From Ichthyophthirius multifiliis (lineage: Eukaryota; Ciliophora; Oligohymenophorea; Hymenostomatida), in assembly GCF_000220395.1 (NCBI RefSeq), contig NW_004086127.1, positions 22,891 to 86,890 on the forward strand: DNA of 64,000 nucleotides. Reading direction: 5' to 3'. Position numbers and translations under genes: made by a program. Shown here piece after piece: positions 1 to 10,352 of the stretch (its first letter is position 1; the number at the start of each line of letters is the position of its first letter). The notes under the pieces are model-generated. The model had not been told where the DNA came from. It did no database searches and saw nothing but the letters and a program-made list of their open reading frames with translations.

Positions 1-1354
1 ATCATGTGGTGTTGGATTACTTAGTATAAGAGATTTTTTTTATAATAGTTTATTCATGTGGAAATTTAGTTATAAATTTTTTATTTTATTTTTTATTTTT
101 TTATATTGTTAATATTTTTTTTTTAATAGATTATTTTAATTTATTTAATAAAAAATATTTATTAAATTTGTTTTTAGTAGTTAAATTTTTTTTTTTATAA
201 AATTATATAATTATAATATAGTAATAAATCAAAAGCTTTAAATTTTTTTTTATAAAATATATAATTAAAATGAGGAAATAATTTATATATGTTTATTATT
301 AAAATTAAATTATAAATTATTTATTAAAAATTAAATACGAGAGTAAGTATATTGTTATAAAAAAAAAAAAATATATATAAAGATATATATATATTATATT
401 TATATAAATTTATAATTAAATTAAAAATATTTCAATAGTAATTATAAATTATTTATTTTTTATTTAAGAAAAAAAAATATATTAAATATTTTAAAATTAT
501 TATAATTTTTTAAGATCATGTAATATTAATTTAAAAATTTTTTTTTAAAAAAATAAAAAAATTATATATTTATAATTTATTAATACAATCTTTGATAAAT
601 AAATTATATGCAAAATAAATAAATTACATATTTTTAAATTTTTTTATACATTTTTATATAAAATAATAATATTAAAATTAAAAATAATTAAATAATTAAT
701 TTATTTTAAAAATATAATAAATTATTATTAATTTAATTATAATAAATATTTGGAAAATTTTTAATTAATTTAGAAATAAATAAATAATTTATTTTTTTAT
801 AAAATAAAATTTAGCTTATATAATTTTTATCTAAAAATATTTATCAAAAACTCGATCTTTAAAAAACGAAAAGAAAAATAGGTATAAAAGAAAATATAAT
901 TTATAATAATTATTTTATTTCAAAAAGCTTTAATTTAAAATATATTAATATGAAATTTCTAAAAAACTTGTTTATAATTAGTTAATATAATAAATTATCA
1001 TTTAAAAAAAAATAACAAAGATATTACAAAATAAATTTAATAATTAAAAAATTTTAAATATAATTTATTTCTTATCCTCGATGTAATAAAAAGTCGAATT
1101 TTTATAAAAAGTAATATAGAATATTTCTTATAATAAAAATATAATTTTTAATTTAAGATTACTTAAAACAATAAAAATTTAAATTACTTACAATGTACTA
1201 AAATTTTTGATTTTTTTTAATAAAATAATGGAATTAAAAATTATAAAAAACTATTTTAAAAATAGTAATATATATTATAATAATAAAAAAATAAATAATA
1301 AAAATATAATATAATATAATGAAAATTAAATATAATAGATTAATTATATAATAT
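1..1354. other. A+T-rich stretch, no gene assigned
   Basis: Dense A and T runs with no frame that looks like protein. The first 60 bases are slightly less extreme and could be the tail of a gene outside the window, but nothing there can be assigned. Without TAA/TAG stops, chance frames run long here, so open frames alone are not taken as genes. Confidence 0.4.
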
Positions 1355-2205
1355 TCAATTAATTTTTTTTTAAATATTTTTTCAAAACTATTTTAATAAT
1401 CTTAATTAAATAAATGCAATTTAAATATTTTTTTATTTAAAACTCTTACATCATTGACTTCTTCTAAATAATTTAAATAATTTTCCAATTCCACAAGTTC
1501 ATTATCATCTTTACTATCATAAAAAGGAATTATCGGTATTCCATTATCAATTTAAAGTGCAAAAGAACTAGCCATATTATCTACAATGACTATTTCAGAT
1601 AATTTTCTGTCTTTAAATATACTCAAGTCTTTAATAAATATATCATTATTAGTTTGAATGCACTTTTCTCTAGCAAAAATATTACAAATATAATCTTTAT
1701 TAGGATCTATATAATCGATAATAGCTTAAGCATAAGAATTATGACTAGCTGTAAAAATAATAATTTCATATTTTTGAGATATATTTTATAAAAATTCATA
1801 TGTATATGGTCTTATATTAATTTAAACCTTAAAACAAAACAAAAATATATATTAGAATAACATTTTAATAAATATACTTTAGTTTAAATTCCATTTGGTA
1901 AAGAAACATTTATTTTGACATCTGAAATTTAATACTTATTTTAAATACAATGTATAAGCGTTTCATCTAAATCTAAAATTAATGTCTTATTAACTATAAA
2001 TATATATAAATATATAAATATATAAATATATAAATATATATATAATATATATATATATATAAAAAATTTATATTATATTATATCATACTATTTATTAAAA
2101 AGTTTACTTTTTGGTTTTCTTTATCCTAAATATATCGATTATTATTAGTTTTAAATATTTTACTTAAAATTTTATATTATTTTACTAAATTGTATTGCTT
2201 AACAT
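1355..2205 (-). CDS. FCP1/SCP-type HAD phosphatase (CTD small phosphatase-like)
   Basis: The spliced product carries the FCP1-homology fold: the catalytic motif DLDETLIH near residue 40, then IIFTASHNSYAQAIIDYIDP, and IVDNMASSFALQIDNGIPI followed by DSKDDELVELENYL. This order is that of small C-terminal-domain phosphatases, which dephosphorylate phosphoserine on RNA polymerase II or other proteins through an aspartyl-phosphate. The ATG at 2205 is the first after an in-frame TGA. Introns are seen at 1828..1877 and 1401..1449; a third, in a TATA-rich stretch at about 2000-2107, has uncertain ends. After the last splice the product ends in DIIKIVLKKIFKKKIN and a TGA at 1355. The product is short, so it is a stand-alone catalytic domain. 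The family is sure; the substrate is unknown. Confidence 0.85.
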
Positions 2206-2253
2206 GTTTATATAAAATGATTTCTATATAATTGATTTTTTTAATTATTTTTT

Positions 2254-2925
2254 TCAAACGAATTTTCTATTTTGTTCAGATAATAAATTTTTTTTTTTCT
2301 TATTCGATTTATTTTTCCTTTTAAATACTTTTTAATTTTGATTTTTATTATATATTTTCTAATTTTTCTTAAGATTTTTATTATTTTTATATTATATTTT
2401 TTATTTTTTCTATGCTTATTTTTGATTCATTATCTTTTATTCCTTTTAGTTTTTAGTTTAAATTAAGTTAAAATTTAGATTAATCTCTAACAGTAAAAGG
2501 TTAAATACTTTTTAATAAATCTTTTTTATTTTTATTTTTTTTATTATAAATTTATTAAAAGAAAATAAAAATAAATTATATAATATTTATTTATTTATTT
2601 TAATTTTTCATTTCAAAAATATGATATTTTTAAAACAATTTTTATATATTTTATTTATTTTGAATTTACATGGTTGTTTAATTTTATTATTTAAATAATT
2701 ATTTTCTGATTACTTTAAAAAAAAGTTTTATATTTTATTTGTTTATTATAATCTATTAGTAGCTGGTTAATCATTTATTTTATAATTGAATTATGTGCTT
2801 TTAGATTTTATTTTATGCTATTATTAAATTGATAAACTGTTTTACTATTTAACTTTTGGAGAAAGCTTTTTTAAATATAATAATTATGATTAACTTCTTT
2901 AAATACATTATTTTTTTTATATCAT
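2254..2925 (-). CDS. Gln/Lys-rich protein, unknown function
   Basis: Two minus-strand blocks look coding. The upstream one starts at ATG 2925 (MIQKKQCIQRSQSQLL) and runs through INDQPATNRLQQTNKIQNF. The downstream one reads KGIKDNESKISIEKIKN and continues Gln/Lys/Glu-rich to TGA at 2254. The phases agree if they are joined by an intron from about 2716 to 2490; without it, the first block would end at a TGA at 2608. The product would be rich in Gln, Lys and Asn and partly helical, with no motif I recognise. Only 48 bases separate its stop from the start of the downstream phosphatase gene. The join is inferred and the two blocks could be separate genes. Confidence 0.45.
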
Positions 2926-3183
2926 TTATAAAAAAATATATTTATTTAATATTATTTTTTAATAGTTTAAGTATATAATAAAAAAAATTTAAATTAATAT
3001 AAATAATAAAATTATATTTTATTAGCTTTTTTAAATTTATATTTATTTTCTCATAATTAAATTTATTTTTACTTTTTTTTACATATAATTTTATTTTAAT
3101 TAATATAAAAATAAAAATCCTATCAATTTTTTAATGATTTTTTATTATAATTTCTTTTTTAATTAATATTTCTTTATTAATTA

Positions 3184-4134
3184 TCATTATTTCCTTCCTA
3201 TTATATTTGATTTTATATATATATATATATAAAAATAAATGCAAAGTAATTATAATTATAAAAAATACACTTTTATTTAATCTACATTCTTCACAAATAA
3301 ATTATATATCTTATAACTAAAAATGTGTGAAATCTTCTAATCCAACACAATTTGGATGAAACCAAATAATTTAACAATTATCATTATTACATTAAACCAT
3401 AAGTTCCCCATTATATAATTTTTTACATTTACAATATACTTTAGTATTATTATTTTAACTTTTGTTCTCAATAATTAATTCTATTTTTTTTAATTTTTTA
3501 AAAAAGTTAATCTTACATTAATTTATTTAACATTATAATTATTAATTTATAAGTTATTTATTTTCAGTTTTATGATTTTCGACTTCTTTGTTTTCTTTAG
3601 TCATTGAATTTGTGTTATTTTCATTTAATTTATTATTTTCTACATTTTTTTAAATTTGACTTTCACTTTTTTTATTTAATTTTAATTATTTACAAATATC
3701 TTTATTTATTTATTTACTTATCGCTTAATGTGTAATTAAAAGGATTATATGAATAATAATATGCTTATTATGTACTTGTTAATTTTTATGTGTCTATAGA
3801 GTTAACAAAATAATATTAATCAAATTTTTAAATCCTAGTGTTGTTATTTTATTTTATTTCTTATTATAGTTTTTATGTAAGCTTTTATTTATTTATTTTA
3901 TGTTTATCAAATTATATTTATTTTATAAAAAAAAAAAAACTTTTTCATGCGATAAATCTTCTTAAACATGTTTTAATTAAAAATTAGACTTTTTATTATA
4001 ATTAAAAAATGATAATTTTCATATTATTATTATAATTTTACTTAATCTTCTTTAAGAATTTTCAAAACATTTTAAATAGGTTAATTAGGAATCTTAAAAC
4101 CTAATTATCTATAATAGATATTTTCGATTTCCAT
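3184..4134 (-). CDS. ING-type PHD-finger protein
   Basis: The C-terminus is a Cys4-His-Cys3 PHD finger of the ING subtype: YCKCKKLYNGELMVQCNN, then DNCQIIWFHPNCVGLEDF and FICEECRLNK. ING fingers bind histone H3 methylated on Lys4 and sit in acetyltransferase or deacetylase complexes in the nucleus. The N-terminus begins MEIENIYYRQLGFKIPNQ at ATG 4134 and goes on through helical, Lys/Gln-rich sequence, as in the ING N-terminal domain. Between them lies a charged linker containing NSMTKENKEVENHKTENK. There are several short introns. The last one (about 3190-3263) is inferred because it gives a basic tail and a TGA at 3184. The PHD finger is certain; internal exon borders are not. Confidence 0.75.
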
Positions 4135-4433
4135 TGACTTTTTTATTTTTAATATTTTTTTATTTTATTTTAATTTATTTATTTATATTTTAACTTTTTT
4201 ATGATATTAATATATTTTTTAAATAAATTATTTATTTTTATATTAATATATATATTATTAATATATTTTTTTTAAAAAAAATAAATAATAATTTCAATAT
4301 ATTATTATTATTATTATTGTTAATATAAATAAATTTATTATTTTTAACAGTAATATTTATTATTTATTATTGTAAATACTTTTATTGATTAATGAATTTT
4401 AATTTTGATAAATTTAGTAACATTATTCAATCT

Positions 4434-5183
4434 ATGTAAAAAAATAGTTAATAAAACCTTAATGATAAACTTAAAGTATATATAATAAATATTTTATTTA
4501 TATTTAATAAAAAATATTTAAAGTATATAAAAAGTTAACACGTAGAAGATAAATAATTATTTTTATAAAAAAAAATAATATAAAAAGTATTAAAATAAAA
4601 ATTAAAATAGTTCGAAAATGAATTCTAATATATTTTTTATATAAATAAGTAAGCATTTAATTTAAAATAAGAATATAATGAATTAATAAATTAGTATAAA
4701 GAATAAAAAATAGGTAAAGTGAAAAAATAAAATAATTATAGTTTTGAAAATATTGCTAATAAATATGTAATAAAATTCAGTTAATATATGAGGTATTATT
4801 TTTAAAATATAAAATAATTAAAACTATTATATATTTCATTCACCAACATCTAAAGTTTAAAAGACAAAATTATTTTAATTTAAAAGTAAAAACATGAAAA
4901 AATAATTTAAACTTAAAAAAAAAATATAAAAACATAATCAGAAAAACATATAAATACGGATATAATAAAGTTATAATAACCTTTAGTTTAATAAGAAAAA
5001 AATTTTTAGAAATTTTTTAAAGTTTTAATTAAAAATTTTCAAAACGCATCTTAAAAAAAGTATTCTTAAACTTAAAATGATTAGTAAATTTTAAAGGAGA
5101 AATTAAATATTAATAAATAAAGTAATAATATAAATAAAAAATTTTAGTAGAATAAAATATAAAAAACAATAATTTATAATTGA
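4434..5183 (+). CDS. Lys/Asn/Gln-rich coiled-coil protein, unknown function
   Basis: A single frame is open from ATG 4434 to TGA 5181..5183 (249 residues if unspliced). The coding strand is A-rich, unlike its T-rich neighbours. Segments such as KHEKIIQTQKKNIKTQSEK and NLKQEYNELINQYKEQK have heptad-like spacing. A 51-nt stretch at about 4472-4522 starts GTATAT and ends AAAG; it is a multiple of three without a TGA, so it could be a retained or spliced intron. No known domain was recognised. The gene lies between the divergently placed ING gene and the convergent gene at 5366. Confidence 0.5.
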
Positions 5184-5365
5184 ATATAATCATTTATATT
5201 GAAAGTAAGAAATAATAAAAATAAAAAATAATATAATAGTGAAAAAAATAAATATTATAGATACATTTTTTTTTTATTATAAATATATATATATATTTAT
5301 ATATATTTATATATATATATATATATTTATATTAATGAAATAATAATTACATATTTTCTTAATCT
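5184..5365. repeat. A+T-rich spacer with TATATT repeats
   Basis: A 3'-to-3' spacer between two convergent genes. It holds an imperfect TATATA/TATATT array at about 5281-5330 and nothing else recognisable. Confidence 0.5.
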
Positions 5366-6700
5366 TCATATTTCTTATATTCTAAAATATACATAAACAA
5401 AAGAAGCAATTTTTAATGTAAATTATAAAATTCCTTTTTCATCATATTTAGTGGTTATTTAATGAATATTACTATTAAATTATTTATAATTTCTAAGATC
5501 AATGGCATAATATTTATTATAGTCTTTATAAATAAAATTTACTTACATTAATTTCAAAAATATCCAAGAAATAATTTTAAATATTTAAAGTATGGAAATA
5601 AAACTGTTTCTTTATATCTTTCTTGGGATATTATTTCAATAAAGAATTTGTTTCTTCGATTTTTTAAAGGCAATAGATTCCTAAATTAAATGTTTTAGAT
5701 AAATAATATATTCTAGTTTTTTTAAGCAATTAATTTAGGGTCTCTTAAATAAAAATAAATATCCAATTAATTGTTATTTTGGAATATTTTTATTTTATTT
5801 AAAATTTTAAATAATAATTATTGAAAACGTTAAATTCCTTTTTTAATTAATTATTTTTTATACTCTTTTGCTTTTTACTACTTATTATTTAATTAGATTT
5901 TAATATTCTTATAGCAATTTTAAATTTTCTAATTTTTTTTTGTTTCTTGCAATTATTTATCTAAATCAAATTAAATCGTTTATTTTATTTACTTTATTCT
6001 TAGATTTTTATTTATAAGAATTTATTTTTTAAATGATTATTAATAATATAGCTTATTTTGTTCAAATTATTTTTTATAAATGATTTTTGTATAATATACT
6101 AAATTTTATATTTTTTTTATGTATTTTAATTATAGTTATTATTAATATTATTATTGGAATCATTTTTTATAGCTTGTTTTATTATTATATTTATTATTTA
6201 TATATTTATTTTAATTTTAAGAAATAAATATATCTACTTTTATTATTTAATATATATTTTTCTGACTTTATTATTTTTAAATTTTACTATTCTGTTTGTT
6301 ATTATACTTGTAGTTTTTCATATTTTGTATCATTATTTACATCTACTAATTGCTTTTAATTATCTTTTTTATTTTCATTTTTTTTGGTTATATTTTCATT
6401 TATACTTTTAGGCATCGATAAATTTATTTAATGATTTTTTTTTATTAAAACGAAATATTTGTGTTCATGTTCTCTACTTTATTAATTAATTTATAGTTTT
6501 AAGCTTTTTTCATGACTGCTTCTTAATTTTGTTTTTTTACTTTATACTAAGTTTACTCAAGTTCTAAAATTAATTTATTTATTTTTTCCAATTATTTAAG
6601 TTAGCATTATATTTTTTTGTTTGATTATAAATAATCTTCTTTTAATATATATGTATTTCCTTCCTCTATTTTTTTTTAAATAAAATAAAGCTATTTAAAG
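5366..6700 (-). CDS. Large Gln/Asn/Lys-rich protein, unknown function (ends uncertain)
   Basis: Several minus-strand exons look coding. The 5' part reads VENMNTNISF after Glu/Lys/Gln-rich helix. Next is a block with MPKSINENITKKNENKKDN, then a longer block with LDKQLQETKKNQKIQN and YFYLRDPKLIAQKNQN. The last exon has YYAIDLRNYKQFNSNIHQ and ITTKYDEKGILQFTLK before TGA at 5366. Frames differ between blocks, so short introns must separate them; I could not fix all borders or the start codon, and 6700 is approximate. T-rich ORFs on the opposite strand here are shadows. No domain was recognised. Confidence 0.4.
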
Positions 6701-6983
6701 AATAATATTATTTGATTGAAATTAAATTTTAAAATAAATTTAAAATATTTTATAAATTTTAAAACAAGTTTAAACAAAAATAATTATAAATGTATATTTA
6801 ATTATAATCTTTATTATTATACATTATATATTACAAATTAATATATATTAATTTTTTTTGTTTCATAATACTTACATAGTTAATTATTTATTTAAGAATG
6901 TAAAAAAAATATTATTTTATAATTTAAAAAATAAATAAAATAAAAAACATTATTTTTATTATAAAAAAATAAATTTAAAGGAA

Positions 6984-8354
6984 TCAATATTATATTCTTT
7001 ATTAATTTTTAGCAAAAGAAGCATTTGACATTTTTGATTAGTTCATTATTTTAGAAGCATTCATAACAGCTTTATGCAATAAATTTAAAAATAAAATATT
7101 GTTATATTTATATTATTTATATACATCCATATTTTAATGATTTTTCCATTTTAGTACCTTCTTATATTTAAGTATTTTCAAGTTCTTTTTTTACATTATT
7201 ATATTTTTAAAGGAGTCTAAATATTAATTATAAAAATAATAAAATTATATGAAATAAAAAATTTACTTTTCCAATTCTTAATTTCTGATTTTTTTTATTC
7301 TTCTTAACCTGAAATAATTCTCTATCTTAAAGCTGAAATTTCATTTTATTGACGAGTTCTTAATTAAACCATTAAATTCTTCACTTTTATTTATCTTTAA
7401 TAATTCCATTTTTCGAATTCTTCCTTTTCTAATATAAAAATTCTTTATTAAATTTAATGTGCTTCCATATATCTATTTTTTTATTTTTATAAAGGTACAT
7501 ATTATATATTTATTTTTTTAATAAAATTAACTCTTATTATCTAGCTAATTATTCTTCCATTTTTCTTAAATTTAATAATTCAGGAGTATCCTTCGGTTTT
7601 TAACCTTTTTTTTTTTAAATAAAAAAATTGTTGTTTATATTTTTATTAAAAAAAATAATACTTATAGATTGTTCTATTTCTTCCTGAAACTTCTCAAGTT
7701 CTTCTTAATGTCTTTGTAAAGTTTCTTTTTCAACTCTTTCTGCTTCTTCATTAAATTCTTGCATTTTTTTATCCCAAAATTCGTTGAATTCATTATATTC
7801 ATTTAAATGAGCTTTTTCAATTTCAGATTTCTTTTTTTTTTTTTTAATATTTAAAAAATAATTATTTTTTTTCTATTAAAAAACTAACTTCATTATAATG
7901 CCTTTATTTCATTTCATCTTTTGATCTTTTTTCAAATTCAACTTTTAATTCTTATAATCTGCGTTTTGCTAATTCTGCTTCTACATATTTTCCTTATTTT
8001 TGACAATTTATTTAATGTTCTAATAGTATTTCCCTATTATAATTTTTTTATTTTATAAATAATTTATTAGTTTTTGCTTTATTTTCTAATATAATTTAAT
8101 CACATATATTCTTCTATATCTCCTTATGGTTCAGGAAGTTAGCTTTTTTTAATTTATGAAGCTGAAATTGGTCTATAATTACTATTTTATATAATTATAT
8201 ATATTAAATATTTTTTTGGTTTATAAATCAATATTTTATTTTATTATATTAATAATATATAAATAAAAATGTAAGGTTATTCGTATATATTATTATTATA
8301 CTTTTAAGATTGTTTGTTATTGTTTAAATTTTAACTGAACTCTGATTTTTACAT
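6984..8354 (-). CDS. Conserved-looking coiled-coil protein, possibly cilium-associated
   Basis: The exons give a long charged helical protein: MQKSEFSQNLNNNKQSQK from ATG 8354, then LPEPQGDIEEYM, an intron (about 8034..8103), EILLEHQINCQKQGKYVEA, KRRLQELKVEFEKRSKDE, EFNEEAERVEKETLQRH, KPKDTPELLNLRKMEEQLA and QNEISALRQRIISGQEEQ, ending MSNASFAKNQQRIQY and TGA at 6984. Exons carry normal Glu/Arg/Gly use and are separated by A+T-only introns of about 50-90 nt. The regular order of these blocks resembles a coiled-coil family I associate with flagellated protists and algae, but I cannot name it with confidence. Phase at one junction (about 7220-7275) was not fully resolved. Confidence 0.65.
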
Positions 8355-8781
8355 TTATAATTTTTTTTTTATGCGTATAAATTTATTTTATTTTTTTAAA
8401 TATTTTTAAATAGAATGCTATTTAAAAAAAATAAAAAAATATATTAAAATAAATTTTAGAAAGTATATATTAAATATAATATTATTTAAATTAATTTATA
8501 TCTTCTTTTTATTTTTATTTTGATATATTATAATAAAATCAATTTAATTTTTACTTCTGAAAATTTTTTTTTTTTTAATTCTACTTTTAAGTAATTATAT
8601 ATTTTTTTTTAATTTATTTGTGAAAATATAGAATTTGCTGTATTTTTTCTTTCTTTATTTAATATAAATTCTAAAAATAAATGTATTTTATTTTTATTTT
8701 CAATTACTATTTAAAAAATTTATAAAGGAATTATCTATAATATAAAAAATAAAAATATGTATTTACAAAAATAACAAAAAA
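8355..8781. other. Intergenic A+T-rich spacer
   Basis: Spacer between the start of the coiled-coil gene and the end of the HemW-like gene. No coding or RNA signal was seen. Confidence 0.4.
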
Positions 8782-10066
8782 TCATTAATTTTTTTAATTT
8801 TTCTTTAATTAAACTTCTAAATAATAACACAAATCAGTTATAATTTCATCACAAATAAGAAACCCTTTACTTCCTTTAACCTTTAATATTTAATTATCAT
8901 CAAATTCTATAAATTAGTTAATTTTTTATAAAAATAAAACTCTTTCTCTAATAATATTATAAACAAAATCTCCGAACAAATTTTTAATTTCAACCAAATC
9001 AACTCCGAAACTGGTTCTCAATCTTCCTAATAAAATATTCTCAATTTAATCATAAACATTATTTTCACAAATTCCCTCTAAATCAAATTCTTTATTTGAT
9101 ATATTTTCTACAAATTTAAAATATTATTTTACATTTTTAGGCCTGTTAACCCTTCTATTATTAATAAAACTAGAAGCTCCCATTCCAAATGCAAAATAAA
9201 ATGCATTACCTTTCCAATAAGCTGGATTATGTATTGGAAAATCACAATCTTTTCTCAAAAAGCTTGAAACTTCATAATGCAAGTATTAATCCTCTAAAAC
9301 TTCATGACATTTTTCATACAAATCAGCTTGATTATTATTATCAGGAAGTGGAAATTAACATTCTCTATATTTTTTTACATCAAACAAGTGTGAGCCACTT
9401 TCAACACAAAGCGAATAAACACAAATATGGCCTACTTTAGTTTATTTTATTAAATTTAAGGAATCCAAAAAGGCTTCTTTTATGTCTATATTTTTATTAT
9501 TTCCTTAAATATTCATAGGTAAATTCATAATTAAATCAAAAGATACATTACTTAAAGAGGAAAAATTTTATGAATTTTTTAAAATATTAATTGATTCTTA
9601 TGTTTATTGAAGATTATGTGATCTATTCATGTATTTTAAAATGTTTTCATTGTAACTTTATACACCTAATGATATTCTATTTATACCTAAGTTTTTTGAA
9701 TAAAATTCGATTTTTTTTCATCAAAAGTTCCTGGATCACATTCAATTGTAATTTCGGTTTTTTCATTTTGTTTTATTAATGGACTTTTATTTATATATGT
9801 AAAAATCTTGTCTAAGTTTTTTTGGAAAATAATGAAGGAGTCCCTCCGCCTAAATATATTGATTTTATATTTTGCGTTTTTTTTATGTAGTAATTTAAAG
9901 TATAATCCATTTCTTTTAATAAATTATTAGTATATATATTTTATAATTCTTCAAAATGTTATTAATTTTCTTGATTTTTTCCTATTGCATGTATTGGAAA
10001 TGAACAATAAATACATTTTTTTAAACAAAATGGAAGGTGAATGTATATATGTTATATTTGATTCAT
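8782..10066 (-). CDS. HemW-like radical SAM protein (RSAD1 type), two frame breaks
   Basis: The N-terminus reads YIHLPFCLKKCIYCSFPIHA, with the radical-SAM CxxxCxxC cluster. It is followed by IYLGGGTPSLF, TEITIECDPGTFDE, INRISLGVQSYNENILKY, SFDLIMNLP and, near the end, FGMGASSFINNRR and NILLGRLRTSFGVDL. This is the HemN/HemW (oxygen-independent coproporphyrinogen oxidase-like) layout. HemW members are haem chaperones of mitochondria and bacteria rather than oxidases. The gene appears intronless. The frame breaks twice: at the T run 9817..9823 and the T run 9711..9718. Adding one base to each gives 1287 nt, exactly 429 codons, with conserved sequence continuous through both. A sequencing or assembly error is likelier than a true pseudogene, because the rest is well conserved. 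Confidence 0.88.
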
Positions 10067-10148
10067 TTAATATTAATAAATACTATTAGTTGTTTTGATA
10101 AATATTAAATTAAAAATATTTATTTATTTATAAAAATCTTTTATAAAA

Positions 10149-10180
<32 letters not shown>

Positions 10181-10352
10181 TAAAACATTAATAAATAATT
10201 TATTCAAACCACATTTAATTTTATAACTTATTTTTTTAATATTTTTTTATAAACAAAAAATTATATTTTTTTTTTTTAAAAAAAAAAAAAAAAAATATTG
10301 AAAGAAAATAAAAAAATAATTGCAGTATTAAATATTAGCTAGTCATATATTT
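10067..10352. repeat. Spacer with A28 and T12-A18 homopolymer tracts
   Basis: Upstream of the HemW-like gene and downstream of the Asn/Gln-rich gene. It contains an uninterrupted A run at about 10150-10177 and a T12 directly followed by A18 at about 10266-10295. The latter is a perfect inverted repeat with no loop. Such tracts stiffen DNA and exclude nucleosomes, so a promoter role for the HemW-like gene is possible but inferred. Confidence 0.5.

Noticed and set aside
9711-9823. Euplotes-style +1 programmed frameshifting in the HemW-like gene
   Set aside because: Euplotes shifts occur at AAA followed by TAA/TAG used as stops. Here TAA/TAG are Gln and the shifts have the opposite sign.
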